From Nocardia mangyaensis (GTDB taxonomy: Bacteria > Actinomycetota > Actinomycetes > Mycobacteriales > Mycobacteriaceae): DNA of 64,000 bases. The stretch lies in assembly GCF_001886715.1 (NCBI RefSeq), contig NZ_CP018082.1, positions 6,634,001 to 6,698,000 on the forward strand, in the 5' to 3' direction. Of this stretch, positions 8,982-18,036 are shown piece by piece. The number at the start of each line of letters is the position of its first letter. Within the stretch, counting starts at the first letter, position 1. The notes under the pieces were generated by a model. It was not told the origin of the DNA and did no database searches. It worked only from the letters and a program-made list of their open reading frames with translations. The position numbers and the translations under genes were made by a program.

Positions 8982-9013
8982 GGGGATACCGTGGGGCGCC
9001 GGAGCGCCGCTGG

Positions 9014-9136
9014 TCAACCGACCAGGCTCGGCAGCAGAATGAGGGCGATGGTGAGGAGACCGAGCAGGACCATCAGGCCGATGACCAACAGGTCGCGTCG
9101 CAGGCTGTGTGGTTGCTGGATCACCACGCGCATCAT
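9014..9136 (-). CDS. Single-TM micropeptide
   Basis: A 40-aa frame beginning with tandem ATG codons (9136 and 9133) preceded by GGAGG at about 9139-9143. After a polar N-terminus (RVVIQQPHSLRRD) comes a 24-residue hydrophobic helix ending LILLPSLVG and a stop. The good ribosome binding site and the classic single-span composition support translation. It lies between two membrane-protein genes on the same strand. Function unknown. Confidence 0.55.
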   Translation of the reverse strand: MMRVVIQQPHSLRRDLLVIGLMVLLGLLTIALILLPSLVG

Positions 9137-9257
9137 TGCCTCCGCTCTCCCGGCCCATAACCGGTTACGTCACGGCGATTACCCCACCCGCTGTGACCAT
9201 CCTCACCATACACGGTGACAGGTCGGTGACCAAAGACACCCCACCGCCACCGGCTGT

Positions 9258-9770
9258 TCACCGACGATTCAGCTCGAAGTACTTCGTGGATTCGGGCCGG
9301 TAACTCAGATACGCGGCGCCGGCGGCCAGCACGCCCTGCACGATCGCCGTACCGCCTGCCACCATCGTGGCGACGCCGGACACGCTGGAGAAGGCGAACA
9401 TCGTCGTGATCGCGCCGAGCACCAGCCAGACCGAGACGATCGTCAGCACCGTACGCGCCCACCGCTTGCCGCGCCCGAGTTGGTGCGCGATCAGCACCGT
9501 GAGACCCGCGAGCAGCACGCCCAGCACGCCGGCCAGGCCGTAAGCGGCGAACACCATCAGGTCGGCAGTGGACGCGGCGATGTTCGGGTCGGTCTTGTGT
9601 ATCTCGTCGAGGAACTGCGTGCGCAGTTCCTCGCGCTGCCCGGTCATGGTGACGATCCCGGCCGCGGTGTAGACGACACCGAGTCCGGCGATCGCCCACC
9701 ACAGTTGCCGTGCGGTGCCGACATCCTCCGGCATCGGAAGGGGTTCAGGTTTGTTCGGTGGAACGATCAC
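9258..9770 (-). CDS. Four-TM conserved membrane protein downstream of hemB
   Basis: A 170-aa integral membrane protein with four hydrophobic segments at about residues 24-44, 72-95, 107-130 and 133-156, a short polar N-terminus rich in Pro, and a polar C-tail ending FELNRR. Its ATG at 9770 overlaps the hemB stop by four bases (ATGA), so it is expressed with hemB. By position it corresponds to M. tuberculosis Rv0513. No enzymatic motif is visible. Confidence 0.8.
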   Translation of the reverse strand: MIVPPNKPEPLPMPEDVGTARQLWWAIAGLGVVYTAAGIVTMTGQREELRTQFLDEIHKTDPNIAASTADLMVFAAYGLAGVLGVLLAGLTVLIAHQLGRGKRWARTVLTIVSVWLVLGAITTMFAFSSVSGVATMVAGGTAIVQGVLAAGAAYLSYRPESTKYFELNRR

Positions 9771-10744
9771 GACAGCCAGTGTGCCGCCTCCGTCGCCCAG
9801 TAGGTGAGCACGATGTCCGCGCCAGCGCGCCGGATACCGATCAGCGATTCGAGAACCGCGCCCTGGCGATCGATCCAGCCGCGCTCGGCGGCGGCGGTGA
9901 TCATCGCGTACTCCCCGGAGATCTGGTAGGCCGCGACCGGGACCGTCGAGCGGTCGGCCACATCACGCAGGATGTCGAGATAGGACATCGCGGGCTTGAC
10001 CATCACGATGTCGGCGCCCTCGGCCAGGTCGAGGTCGAGTTCGCGCAGCGACTCGCGACGGTTGGCCGGGTCCTGCTGGTAGGTGCGGCGATCGCCTTCC
10101 AGCGATGAGCCGACGGCCTCTCGGAACGGGCCGTAGAAGGCCGAGGCGTACTTGGCGGCATAGGCGAGAATGGCGGTGTCGGTACGCCCCACCGCGTCCA
10201 GCCCGCGCCGGATCGCGCCGACCTGGCCGTCCATCATTCCGCTGGTACCGAGCAGATCGGCGCCCGATTCCGCCTGGGCCAGTGCCATTTCCACGTAGCG
10301 ATGCAGGGTGGCGTCGTTGTCGACCGCGCCGTCGGCGGCGAGCACGCCGCAGTGTCCGTGGTCGGTGAACTCGTCCAGACAGGTGTCGGCCATGACGACG
10401 GTCGCGTCACCGACTTCCTCGGCGAGCGCGCGCAGACCACGATTGAGGATGCCGTTCGGATCGCTGGCCTGGCTGCCGGTGGCGTCCTTGTCCTCGGGCA
10501 GCGGCACACCGAACAGCATCAGCCCGCCGACGCCCGCGGCGGTCGCTTCGGCGGCCGCCTTGCGCAGCGAGTCCAGCGAGTGCTGATACACCCCCGGCAT
10601 CGAGCTGATCGCCCGTGGCTCATCGATGCCATCGGCGACGAACATCGGCAACACCAGCTGACGCGGTTCGAGCGTGGTCTCGGCGACGAGTCGACGCAAT
10701 GCGGGCGTCCTGCGCAACCGCCGTGGGCGGTCGAAAGCGGTCAT
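9767..10744 (-). CDS. hemB: Delta-aminolevulinic acid dehydratase (porphobilinogen synthase)
   Basis: A 325-aa cytoplasmic enzyme that condenses two 5-aminolevulinate molecules to porphobilinogen. The two catalytic lysines are visible in [14 protein letters not shown] and in the Schiff-base motif [10 protein letters not shown]. The metal region reads [15 protein letters not shown]: Cys122 and Cys132 are kept but the middle ligand is Asp124, so the site is intermediate between the zinc (CxCx7C) and cysteine-free magnesium types. Length is normal. Unlike hemA, hemC and hemD it is not in the rex operon, being cut off from it by the plus-strand gene at 11119. Confidence 0.96.
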   Translation of the reverse strand: MTAFDRPRRLRRTPALRRLVAETTLEPRQLVLPMFVADGIDEPRAISSMPGVYQHSLDSLRKAAAEATAAGVGGLMLFGVPLPEDKDATGSQASDPNGILNRGLRALAEEVGDATVVMADTCLDEFTDHGHCGVLAADGAVDNDATLHRYVEMALAQAESGADLLGTSGMMDGQVGAIRRGLDAVGRTDTAILAYAAKYASAFYGPFREAVGSSLEGDRRTYQQDPANRRESLRELDLDLAEGADIVMVKPAMSYLDILRDVADRSTVPVAAYQISGEYAMITAAAERGWIDRQGAVLESLIGIRRAGADIVLTYWATEAAHWLS

Positions 10745-10786
10745 AGCCCGCAGAATACGCCTGTGCCCGATTCGTCATCACGGCGA

Positions 10787-10987
10787 CTACACAGCGTCGG
10801 ACTCGCGGGACGGCTCGCCGAGAATCGCCTCGCCGTCATCCGGGCCCGGCCCGCCGCGGGCGAGCTGTTCGGCGGTGAGGTGGTTGGTGGCCATGGCGGT
10901 GCACGGCTTGGCCATCGACGAGATCCGGACGACCACACCGTCCGACAGCAACCCCGCGGTCGATCGTGACGAGCCTGTGGATAACAT
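10787..10987 (-). CDS. Possible small protein (66 aa)
   Basis: A 66-aa frame upstream of hemB on the same strand. The sequence is low in the Arg/Pro/Ala bias of shadow frames: it has ISSMAKPCTAMATNHL in the middle and an acidic C-terminus (GGPGPDDGEAILGEPSRESDAV). No good ribosome binding site precedes ATG 10987, and an internal ATG (10915) is equally possible. No family recognised. Listed because residue composition and placement suggest a genuine small gene, but certainty is limited. Confidence 0.4.
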   Translation of the reverse strand: MLSTGSSRSTAGLLSDGVVVRISSMAKPCTAMATNHLTAEQLARGGPGPDDGEAILGEPSRESDAV

Positions 10988-11050
10988 CGAATCACACTGG
11001 AGCCCAGTGGCTTCCGCGAGATGTTCACGAAACTTGTCGGTGTCCCTCGC

Positions 11051-11097
11051 TATAATCGAAAGCGTGTTCGAGGGTTCCGCCGGTGGGGGCGGAACCC
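11051..11097 (+). promoter_or_regulatory. Promoter -10 and leader hairpin of the 94-aa gene
   Basis: TATAAT at 11051-11056 is a perfect -10 hexamer, rare in this GC-rich window. A transcript starting near 11063 would begin with a hairpin of two perfect 10-base arms (11072-11081 and 11088-11097; GGGTTCCGCC paired across a 6-base loop) ending ten bases before GGGAGG. No convincing -35 was found. The hairpin is not followed by a T-run, so it looks more like an mRNA 5-prime stabiliser or translation-control element than a terminator. Confidence 0.5.
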
Positions 11098-11118
11098 GTT
11101 CGCGACGGGAGGACGCCG

Positions 11119-11403
11119 ATGAACGCCATGGCCGTAACGCCGAAGTCCAGGCTCATCACGGGGCCGTATGTGCCGTTGGAGAAGAAGCGGCTGCCCGCGG
11201 GCAGACCGCGGCGGTGGTATGTCGCGCACAACCGGCGGCTCAAGGCCATGCGGTTGACGATCGCGCTGCTGGATTCCGGTGTGTACCTACCGAATCAGGC
11301 CACCAACGAGACGATCCGGCGCACCGCCGAACAGATCGAGCTGCGCCCGCCCTCGGATGCCACCTGTCGGCTCGTGCGCACTTTGCTGCGCTACAGCCGA
11401 TGA
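11119..11403 (+). CDS. Small basic hypothetical protein (94 aa)
   Basis: A 94-aa basic protein (many Arg and Lys; for example KRLPAGRPRRWYVAHNRRLK). ATG 11119 has GGGAGG at 11107-11112, six bases upstream, a near-ideal ribosome binding site, so the longer frame from 11083 is rejected. It is the only plus-strand gene in the heme region and separates hemB from rex-hemACD. A strong -10 box and hairpin leader precede it and a symmetric terminator follows. Function unknown; a nucleic-acid-binding role fits the charge but is speculative. Confidence 0.7.
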   Translation: MNAMAVTPKSRLITGPYVPLEKKRLPAGRPRRWYVAHNRRLKAMRLTIALLDSGVYLPNQATNETIRRTAEQIELRPPSDATCRLVRTLLRYSR

Positions 11404-11414
11404 TCCTGATACCC

Positions 11415-11444
11415 CGAAAGCCCGCCGTTGCGGGCGGGCTTTCG
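11415..11444. terminator. Bidirectional terminator between the 94-aa gene and hemD
   Basis: A perfect 12-base inverted repeat (11415-11426 and 11433-11444, CGAAAGCCCGCC) with a 6-base loop lies in the 56-base gap between two convergent genes. The AAA/TTT inside the stem gives short U-runs on either strand. Confidence 0.8.
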
Positions 11445-11459
11445 AGGTATCTCGGCGGC

Positions 11460-13028
11460 CTAGCGGCTGCTGCGGCGGCTCTTCTTCCGAGGCGGCGGCA
11501 GCAAGCCCTCCGCGCGCAGGCGCGACGCGTGCTCGGCCAGCGCCTCGACCAGTGGACCGACCTGCGCGGTCTCGGGCTGCACGTCCACGCGCAGGCCGAA
11601 CTCGATCGCGGTCTCGGCGGTCTTGGGGCCGATGCAGGCCACGATGGTGCGCGCGTGCGGCTTGCCCGCGATCCCGACCAGATTGCGGACCGTGGAGGAC
11701 GAAGTGAACAGGACCGCGTCGAAACCGCCGGTCTTGATCATCTCGCGGGTCTCCGCCGGCGGCGGCGAGGCGCGCACGGTGCGGTAGGCGGTGACGTCGT
11801 CGATCTCCCAGCCGCGCTCGCGCAAGCCCTCGGCGAGGGTTTCGGTGGCGATGTCGGCGCGCGGCAGCAGCACCCGGTTCACCGGGTCGAACACGTCGTC
11901 GTAGGGCGGGAAGTCGGCCAGCAGGCCCTCGGAGGACTGTTCGCCGCTGGGCACCAGTTCGGGGTTGATGCCGAAGGAGCGCACCCGCTCCGCGGTGGCC
12001 TCGCCCACGCAGGCGATCTTCACCCCGGAGAACGCGCGAGCGTCCAGGCCGAACTCGGCGAACTTCTCCCATACGGCACGCACCGCGTTGGTGGAGGTGA
12101 ACACCACCCACTGGTAGCGACCGTCGACCAGGCCCTTCACCGCCCGCTCCATCTGCGCCGGACTGCGCGGCGGCTCGACGGCGATGGTCGGCACCTCCAT
12201 CGGGATCGCGCCGTGGGTGACGAGCCGCTCGCTCATCTCCCCCGCCTGATCCTTGGTGCGCGGCACCAGCACGGTCCAGCCGTAGAGGGCACGCGATTCC
12301 CACCACGACATCTTCGACCGCTTGTCGACCTCTTTGCCGACGGTGACGACCAGCGGGCCGACCAGTTCGGAGGCGGCGTTGTTCAGCGAGGCCAACGTGG
12401 CCTCGATGGTGCGCTGCTGCCGGGTCGTGCCACGCACCGTCACCGCGACCGGAGTCTGCGGGGCCAGCCCGTGCTCGACCAGCGCGCTCGCGGTCTCGGC
12501 CAGATGCCCGGAGGTGGCGTGCAGCACCAGCGGGCCGGGCGCGGCGGCCAGCGCCGACCAGTCGACCTCGCCGCGCACGTCGGCCTCGGTGTGCCCGGAG
12601 CCGAGCGCGATACCGGCGTAGCTGGGCACCGCGGAGCCGTTGGGCAGGCCGGGCAGCACCTCGAACACCACGTGCGAGCGGGTCACCGAGTTCACCTCGT
12701 TGATCACCGAGTCGGTGGTCAACGGATCGCCGGTGACGATGCGGACCACGTCGTGGCCGTTGCGGGCCTCGGCGATCAGCGTCTTGGCGACCTCGGCGGG
12801 CTCGCCGAGGGCAGGCCGCACGTCGACCGGACGCTCGCCGTCCTCGCCCGGCTCGACTGCCGCGCCGATCAGGGCGAGCACGCCCTTGTCGACATCGGGG
12901 TCGGTGAACGCCAGCGTCGCCCGTTCGAGCACCTCACGGGCGCGCACGGTCAGCAGGGCCGGGTCGCCGGGGCCGGATCCGACGAAAAGGATCCGCCCTG
13001 GTTGCTTCTTGGTGGCTCGGCTGCTCAT
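11460..13028 (-). CDS. hemD: Fused uroporphyrinogen-III C-methyltransferase / uroporphyrinogen-III synthase
   Basis: A 522-aa two-domain protein. Residues about 10-250 resemble SAM-dependent uroporphyrinogen-III methyltransferase (CobA/Cys[18 protein letters not shown] motif, [10 protein letters not shown]). Residues about 260-505 are uroporphyrinogen-III synthase (HemD), which closes hydroxymethylbilane with D-ring inversion. The C-terminal tail is basic ([12 protein letters not shown]). The fusion links heme with siroheme/cobalamin branches and is usual in mycobacteria (Rv0511). ATG 13028 overlaps the hemC stop (ATGA). Whether the methyltransferase half is active cannot be told here. Confidence 0.93.
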   Translation of the reverse strand: MSSRATKKQPGRILFVGSGPGDPALLTVRAREVLERATLAFTDPDVDKGVLALIGAAVEPGEDGERPVDVRPALGEPAEVAKTLIAEARNGHDVVRIVTGDPLTTDSVINEVNSVTRSHVVFEVLPGLPNGSAVPSYAGIALGSGHTEADVRGEVDWSALAAAPGPLVLHATSGHLAETASALVEHGLAPQTPVAVTVRGTTRQQRTIEATLASLNNAASELVGPLVVTVGKEVDKRSKMSWWESRALYGWTVLVPRTKDQAGEMSERLVTHGAIPMEVPTIAVEPPRSPAQMERAVKGLVDGRYQWVVFTSTNAVRAVWEKFAEFGLDARAFSGVKIACVGEATAERVRSFGINPELVPSGEQSSEGLLADFPPYDDVFDPVNRVLLPRADIATETLAEGLRERGWEIDDVTAYRTVRASPPPAETREMIKTGGFDAVLFTSSSTVRNLVGIAGKPHARTIVACIGPKTAETAIEFGLRVDVQPETAQVGPLVEALAEHASRLRAEGLLPPPRKKSRRSSR

Positions 13029-14098
13029 CGGTTGTTCTCCATCGGGCTGGTATTGGTGAAGTCTTGGGCGGGAGCGTTCACCGCCTGTGTGGGGGAACCG
13101 TCCTCCGGTTCCGGCTCGTCCGCGGCGCTCAGCAGTGCGCGAGCACCCAGATCCAGCAATTCGCGCGCCAGCGTGCGACCGAGCTCCGCCGCGTCCTCGG
13201 GCGCGCCGACGATCGAGGCGCGCAGCGTGTCGGAGCCGTCGATCGCCGCGGCACAGGCGCGCAGCGACAGCTCTTCGAAGATCCGGCCGTCCTCATCGAT
13301 CGACTCGACCACCTCGGCGATCGCGCCGATCGGAGCGGTGCAGCCCGCCTCGAGTTCGCCGAGCAACGAACGTTCGGCCAGGACCGCGGCCCTGGTCGCC
13401 GCGTCGTCCAGGCCGGAGAGCACCTCGATCAGCTGCGGGTCGTCGCTCCGGCATTCCACCGCCAGGGCACCCTGTGAGGGGGCGGGCAGCATCTGCACCG
13501 GCTCGAGCGATTCGGTGATCTCGGCGGTACGCCCGATCCGCGACAGCCCGGCGCGCGCGATGACGATGGCATCGAGTTCGCCCTCGCTCACCTTGCGCAG
13601 GCGGGAGTCGATGTTGCCGCGCAGCGGGACGATGTCGAGACCGAGGCCGAGGGCACGCAGCTGCGCGGCGCGGCGCGGCGCCGAGGTACCGACCTTGGCG
13701 CCGGCGGGCAATTCACCCAGGACCAGACCGTCGCGGGCGACCAGCGCGTCGCGCGGGTCCTCGCGGGGCGGGATGGCGGCGATGGTGAAGCGCGGGTCCT
13801 GCGCGGTGGGGAGGTCCTTGTAGGAGTGCACCGCGATGTCGATGCCACCCAGGGCCAGCTCGTCGCGCAGCGCGGAGGTGAACACGCCGACGCCGATCGT
13901 CTGAACCGGGGCCGTCGGAGCCAGGTCGCCGGGCGTCTTGATCACGACCAACTCGGCGGGCTGGCCCACCGCGATCAGCGCATCACGGATGGTCCCCGCC
14001 TGTGTCAGCGCGAGCAAGCTGCCGCGCGTGCCGATCCGCCAGGGCGCACGAATGCTGCCTGCGGTCACGGTGTCCTCTTCCTGCACTGTCGTGGTCAT
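13025..14098 (-). CDS. hemC: Porphobilinogen deaminase (hydroxymethylbilane synthase)
   Basis: A 357-aa enzyme that polymerises four porphobilinogens into hydroxymethylbilane. The dipyrromethane-cofactor cysteine is Cys253 in [12 protein letters not shown]. Conserved substrate-binding segments [13 protein letters not shown] (about 22-34), HSYKDLPT (91-98) and the basic [12 protein letters not shown] (158-169) are present. A C-terminal extension of about 30 residues (acidic, then Pro/Ala) is non-conserved. ATG 14098 lies in an ATGA overlap with the hemA stop, so hemA, hemC and hemD are translationally coupled. Confidence 0.95.
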   Translation of the reverse strand: MTTTVQEEDTVTAGSIRAPWRIGTRGSLLALTQAGTIRDALIAVGQPAELVVIKTPGDLAPTAPVQTIGVGVFTSALRDELALGGIDIAVHSYKDLPTAQDPRFTIAAIPPREDPRDALVARDGLVLGELPAGAKVGTSAPRRAAQLRALGLGLDIVPLRGNIDSRLRKVSEGELDAIVIARAGLSRIGRTAEITESLEPVQMLPAPSQGALAVECRSDDPQLIEVLSGLDDAATRAAVLAERSLLGELEAGCTAPIGAIAEVVESIDEDGRIFEELSLRACAAAIDGSDTLRASIVGAPEDAAELGRTLARELLDLGARALLSAADEPEPEDGSPTQAVNAPAQDFTNTSPMENNR

Positions 14099-15489
14099 GA
14101 GTCCTGCCCATCGCCGAGGTGTCCTACGGTGAAGTCGTCGGCCAGTGCGGATTCGGCCGCTGCGACCTCCATGGGCGCGGCAACCGCTTGCACCGCACCG
14201 GGTTTCAGTTCGAACAGCTCACGCAGCGCCTCGGCGTAGCTGTCGCCGCCCGGCGTGGAAGCCAGCTGCTTGACCCGCACCGTCGGCGCGTGCAGCAGCT
14301 TGTCGACGACGCGGCGCACGGTGCGCGCCACCTCGTCGCGAGCCGGGTCGGCCAGGTCGGGCAGCCGCGAGTCGAGGCGGAGCAGTTCGGCCTCCACCAC
14401 ATCGGCGGCACGCTGACGCAGCGCGGCCACGGTCGGGGTGACCTCCGCCATACGTTGCCCGGCAAGGTATTTCGCGAGTTCCTCGGCGACGATGAGCCGC
14501 GCGGCGGCGGTGTCGTCGGCCGCGGCGCCCGCAGCCGGATCGCGCTGCAGCGATTCGATGTCGATGACGGCGACGCCGGGCAGTCCGGCCACGGCGTGCT
14601 CCACGTCGCGAGGCAGGCCGAGGTCGCAGAAGACCAGCGGCCGCTCGGCGAGTTCGGTGCGCGGGCGACCGGCGAGCGCGCGGTGGGTGTCGGCCAGGGT
14701 GACCACGGCACCCACCGCGCCGGTACAGGTGATCACCACATCGGCGCTCGCCAAGGCCTCGGTGAGCCGCGACATCTCGATCGCCTGGGCGTCGACACCG
14801 TGCATGACGCGTCCGGTCTCGGCGAGGCGCTGCGCACGGTCCAGTGTGCGGTTGACGACCAGGATCCGGCCGATCCCCGCCCGCGACAGGTGCGCGACGG
14901 CCAGACCGCCCATCGCACCGGCGCCGAGCACCACCGCGGTCAGGCCGGCCAGATCACCGACGACGCCGCGCGCCCGGTCCAGCGCCACCGACACCACCGA
15001 GGCACCGGCCCGGTCGATACCGGTCTCGGAGTGCACCCGCTTACCGACCCGCAAGCCGTGCTGAGCCAGCTCGTGCAGCGTGCGCCCGACCGCTTGCTGG
15101 CCATCGGCGCTGGCGTAGGCGCTGCGGATCTGGCTGAGTACCTGCTGTTCGCCGACGACCATCGAGTCGAGCCCGCTGGCGACCGCGAACAGATGCTCGG
15201 CGGCGGCCTCGCTGTAGCGCACGTAGGCGTGCTTGGTCAGATCCGGCAGGGGCAGCCCGGAATGCTTGGTGAGCAACTCCCCCACCTCGCCGAGACCGCC
15301 GTGGAAGGCGTCGACGACGGCGTAGACCTCGACCCGGTTGCAGGTGGAGACGATCATCGCCTCCGACACATGACTGGATTCGAGCAGCCGGTCGACCAGC
15401 TTCGGCCGGTCGGCCTCACTGATCGCGACCTTCTCCAACACCGAGACCGGGGCGCTCCGATGCGAAATCCCGACCAACAAAACGCTCAT
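14095..15489 (-). CDS. hemA: Glutamyl-tRNA reductase
   Basis: A 464-aa NADPH-dependent enzyme that reduces glutamyl-tRNA(Glu) to glutamate-1-semialdehyde, the committed step of the C5 heme pathway. The catalytic nucleophile is Cys50 in [10 protein letters not shown] Rossmann glycine motif ([16 protein letters not shown]) lies near residue 190, and a helical dimerisation domain fills the C-terminus. It lies 76 bases downstream of rex and is the first enzyme gene in the Rex-controlled operon, a logical place for redox control of flux. Confidence 0.95.
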   Translation of the reverse strand: MSVLLVGISHRSAPVSVLEKVAISEADRPKLVDRLLESSHVSEAMIVSTCNRVEVYAVVDAFHGGLGEVGELLTKHSGLPLPDLTKHAYVRYSEAAAEHLFAVASGLDSMVVGEQQVLSQIRSAYASADGQQAVGRTLHELAQHGLRVGKRVHSETGIDRAGASVVSVALDRARGVVGDLAGLTAVVLGAGAMGGLAVAHLSRAGIGRILVVNRTLDRAQRLAETGRVMHGVDAQAIEMSRLTEALASADVVITCTGAVGAVVTLADTHRALAGRPRTELAERPLVFCDLGLPRDVEHAVAGLPGVAVIDIESLQRDPAAGAAADDTAAARLIVAEELAKYLAGQRMAEVTPTVAALRQRAADVVEAELLRLDSRLPDLADPARDEVARTVRRVVDKLLHAPTVRVKQLASTPGGDSYAEALRELFELKPGAVQAVAAPMEVAAAESALADDFTVGHLGDGQDS

Positions 15490-15565
15490 GACTGCACCTC
15501 GCTAGCGCTCGGCTCCGTCATGCGCGTAGGCGCGCTGCACTGTTGATTCGCTCGCTGGCGCTCGC
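15490..15565. repeat. Short GC-rich repeat cluster between rex and hemA
   Basis: The rex-hemA spacer has the imperfect palindrome CGCTCGCTGGCGCTCGCTC at about 15549-15567 and a related CGCTAGCGCTCGG at 15509-15521, each followed by an element containing TCATG. The pattern looks like two degenerate copies of a REP-like palindromic unit. It may fold as a hairpin in the polycistronic message and set relative expression of rex and hemA. No family name is claimed. Confidence 0.4.
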
Positions 15566-16429
15566 TCATGGCGTGATCACCGATCCCTTGGTGCTTGGCT
15601 CCGTTGCCGAGTGGGGGGTGGCCGAGTGCGGCGCGGTGCGCCGCTGCGGCCTGCCGCGCGCCGGTTCGACCGGCGCGGGGTGCGTGAGGTGGTTCTGCGG
15701 CGGCACTCGGCGCGCGATCCGGCCCGACCCGGCGCTGGCGGCCTCCGGGAGGGCGGGCGCGTCGTTGCGGGCGGCATCGAAGGACAGCATCTGCAGTTCC
15801 ATCGCCAGATCGACGCGACGGACCTCCACGTGGGCGGGAGCGCGCAGTTCACACGGGGCGAAGCTCAGAATCGACGGCAGCCCGGCGGCGACGAGGCGAT
15901 CGCACACGTCCTGGGCGGCCTCGTCGGGAACGGCGAGTACGGCGATGGTCGGCGCGAGCGCCGGAATCTGCGTACCGAGCTGGGAGACATCGCGCACGAC
16001 GAGACCGGCGTAGGACTGACCGATCACCGCCGTGTCGTTGTCGAAGATCCCGACCACAGTGAAGCCGCGTACCCCGAAACCGCCATAGCCGACCAGGGCG
16101 CGGCCAAGATTGCCCGCACCGATCAGCACCACCCGATGTCCCTGCGACAGACCGAGCACATCTTCGATCCTGGTGCGCAACTTGGCTACGTCATAGCCGA
16201 CACCCCGCACGCCGTTCGGTCCGAGGAAGGAAAGATCCTTGCGCAGCTTGGCCGAATTGACACCCGCCGCGACAGCCAGTTCCTCACTCGATACGATGGC
16301 TACACCCTCGTCGGCCAACCCGGCGAGAACCCGGAGATAGGTAGCGAGACGAGTCACCGTGGCTTGCGGGATGTCCCGCGCGAGAGCCTTGCCGGAGACG
16401 CCACCGGGCGTCTCGTGCTGCTCTGTCAC
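15566..16429 (-). CDS. rex: Redox-sensing transcriptional repressor Rex
   Basis: About 287 aa. An N-terminal winged helix (about residues 15-80; IPQATVTRLATYLRVLAGL, NSAKLRKDLSFLG) binds operator DNA, and a C-terminal Rossmann domain (VVLIGAGNLGRALVGYGGF) binds NADH/NAD+; NADH releases DNA. A C-terminal tail of about 60 residues is Pro/Ser/Arg-rich and unlike compact Rex proteins. I prefer GTG 16429, which has GAGGAG eight bases upstream; GTG 16486 extends the protein by 19 residues without a clear site. The gene heads rex-hemACD and has its own operator upstream, indicating autoregulation. Confidence 0.94.
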   Translation of the reverse strand: MTEQHETPGGVSGKALARDIPQATVTRLATYLRVLAGLADEGVAIVSSEELAVAAGVNSAKLRKDLSFLGPNGVRGVGYDVAKLRTRIEDVLGLSQGHRVVLIGAGNLGRALVGYGGFGVRGFTVVGIFDNDTAVIGQSYAGLVVRDVSQLGTQIPALAPTIAVLAVPDEAAQDVCDRLVAAGLPSILSFAPCELRAPAHVEVRRVDLAMELQMLSFDAARNDAPALPEAASAGSGRIARRVPPQNHLTHPAPVEPARGRPQRRTAPHSATPHSATEPSTKGSVITP

Positions 16430-16548
16430 GTCGTCGGCTCCTCGTTCCGGGCCTGATCGCGGTCCGGTTCCTGGTTGTTCGTTCACCGGTGTGGGTCGCT
16501 GCGTTGCGAGAGAGCGACCGGTGCCATGGGGGGCTGTACAAACCCGGT

Positions 16549-16574
16549 CACCGCCGCTGCTGAGGGCGGCGGTG
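16549..16574 (-). promoter_or_regulatory. Hairpin in the rex leader
   Basis: Perfect 9-base arms (16549-16557 and 16566-16574, CACCGCCGC) with an 8-base loop start about ten bases downstream of the predicted rex transcription start. No U-run follows, so it is more likely a 5-prime UTR structure than a terminator. Confidence 0.4.
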
Positions 16575-16590
16575 CGGATTGCGTGCCACC

Positions 16591-16619
16591 ACCGTAACCG
16601 CTTGTGCAGGCGTTCACAA
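16591..16619 (-). promoter_or_regulatory. rex-hemACD promoter overlapped by a Rex operator
   Basis: Reading the minus strand, TTGTGA (16614-16619) and TACGGT (16591-16596) form a -35/-10 pair with 17-base spacing. The Rex operator occupies 16602-16619: TTGTGCAGGCGTTCACAA on the plus strand, matching the published Rex consensus TTGTGAA-N4-TTCACAA at 13 of 14 arm positions. It covers the -35, so bound Rex would block polymerase. In Streptomyces Rex represses its own rex-hemACD operon, so this arrangement is expected. Confidence 0.85.
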
Positions 16620-16636
16620 AGTCGGTGAAATTGGCC

Positions 16637-16924
16637 TCATTTTCCGTCGCGACCAGCGAAACGGCTCAGGTCTGCTCGCAAACGTGGCTCGTCGACGTCG
16701 AAATAGCTGTGTTCGCGGCCGTTCAACAGGACCACGGGCAGCCGATCGCCGTACTCGGCACGCAGGCTGGGATCGGTGGCCACGGCGGCGTCGACGTCGA
16801 CCGTGGCGACAGGGAGACCGAAATCACCACAGATCGTTTGCAATTGCGCCAGTGCGGTGGTGCACATTCCGCAACCGGCGCGGGTCAACAGTGTCACTGT
16901 GGGTGTGGGATTCGTCATGACCAT
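16637..16924 (-). CDS. Glutaredoxin family protein
   Basis: A 95-aa thioredoxin-fold protein with an N-terminal CGMC active site (Cys18, Cys21) after the first beta strand (TVTLLTRAG) and the cis-Pro segment DRLPVVLLNG. It belongs to the short glutaredoxin-like family (DUF836-type; Rv0508 position). Two ATG codons (16924, 16918) are possible starts. It lies directly upstream of the rex promoter on the same strand and its partner in this mycothiol-containing lineage is unknown. Read-through from it could feed rex. Confidence 0.87.
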   Translation of the reverse strand: MVMTNPTPTVTLLTRAGCGMCTTALAQLQTICGDFGLPVATVDVDAAVATDPSLRAEYGDRLPVVLLNGREHSYFDVDEPRLRADLSRFAGRDGK

Positions 16925-17006
16925 TATTTAATCCTCGAGCCCGCCGCGGGTTGTCGGTGAAGCCGGTTACTGTGGACATGGTTCGCGCGACTAGCGGAGG
17001 GTACTG

Positions 17007-18032
17007 GTGCCGGAACGTTCGAAGGTGACTAGGGCCGGATTCGTCGCAGGGCGATTCGGTGAGTTCCCTGCACGGTGGCAACCCAGCCGCCTCGGTCAGG
17101 AATTGCAGGAGCAGTTCGCACGGCTGCCTCGCAGCCCGTTCGGGCCGAGCGAGGAGGAGCTGCGCGCCAATCTGGCCGGTGAGGCCAGTGCCGACGCCGC
17201 GCTCACCCTCCACGATGCCGAGTTGGCCGAGCAGGGCGCAGACGCGGGCGCCGAGGTCCCGCGAGACCTCACCGCCGCGGCGTTCTTCGATGTCGACAAC
17301 ACACTGGTGCAAGGCGCCTCGATCGTGCACTTCGCCCGTGGCCTTGCCGCGCGCAAGTACTTCAAGACCTCCGACCTGGTCGATGTCGCCTGGAAGCAGG
17401 TGAAGTTCCGGGTGACCGGCAAGGAGAACTCCTCCGACATGGCCTCGGGCCGGGAGAAGGCGCTCAGCTTCATCGCGGGCCGCCCGACCGCCGAACTCGC
17501 CGCGCTCGGCGAGGAGATCTACGACGAGATCATCGCCGACAAGATCTGGCCCGGTACCCGCGCGCTCGCCCAGATGCACCTCGACGCCGGCCAGCAGGTC
17601 TGGCTGGTGACCGCCACCCCGGTGGAACTGGCCAATGTGATCGCCAAGCGCCTCGGCCTGACCGGCGCGCTGGGCACGGTCGCCGAGAGTGTCGACGGCA
17701 AGTTCACCGGTCGCCTGGTCGGCGACATCCTGCACGGACTCGGCAAGGCGCACGCGGTCCGCACCCTCGCCATCCGCGAGGGCCTCAATCTCAAGCGCTG
17801 CACCGCCTACTCCGACAGCCACAACGACGTCCCGATGCTGTCACTGGTCGGCACCGCCGTGGCGATCAACCCCGATTCCGACCTGCGTGAGGTCGCCAAG
17901 AACCGGGGCTGGGAGATCCGCGACTTCCGGACCGGCCGCAAGGCGGCCAAGATCGGCGTCCCGACCGCACTGGCGCTGGGTGCCGCCGGTGGCGCGGTGG
18001 CGGCCGCCGTGGCCCGCCACCGCGAACACTGA
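17007..18032 (+). CDS. HAD-superfamily IB phosphatase (SerB1-like)
   Basis: A 341-aa HAD hydrolase. The catalytic motif I is [13 protein letters not shown] (about residues 93-105; Asp95 nucleophile, Asp97 acid/base), motif II is VTATPVE, and motif III/IV is [15 protein letters not shown]. The first 90 residues are a non-catalytic, partly disordered extension and the C-terminus has a hydrophobic Ala/Gly-rich segment ([16 protein letters not shown]) that may anchor it. Start GTG 17007 has GGAGG seven bases upstream. Family members act on phosphoserine or related phosphomonoesters; the exact substrate is not readable. Corresponds to Rv0505c. Confidence 0.88.
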   Translation: MPERSKVTRAGFVAGRFGEFPARWQPSRLGQELQEQFARLPRSPFGPSEEELRANLAGEASADAALTLHDAELAEQGADAGAEVPRDLTAAAFFDVDNTLVQGASIVHFARGLAARKYFKTSDLVDVAWKQVKFRVTGKENSSDMASGREKALSFIAGRPTAELAALGEEIYDEIIADKIWPGTRALAQMHLDAGQQVWLVTATPVELANVIAKRLGLTGALGTVAESVDGKFTGRLVGDILHGLGKAHAVRTLAIREGLNLKRCTAYSDSHNDVPMLSLVGTAVAINPDSDLREVAKNRGWEIRDFRTGRKAAKIGVPTALALGAAGGAVAAAVARHREH

Positions 18033-18036
18033 GCAG

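Noticed and set aside
10674..13823. A 1049-codon open frame on the plus strand across the heme genes
   Set aside because: It is antisense to hemD, hemC and part of hemB, which have clear motifs. Its product is Arg/Gly/His-rich with no recognisable domains, typical of GC-rich shadow frames.
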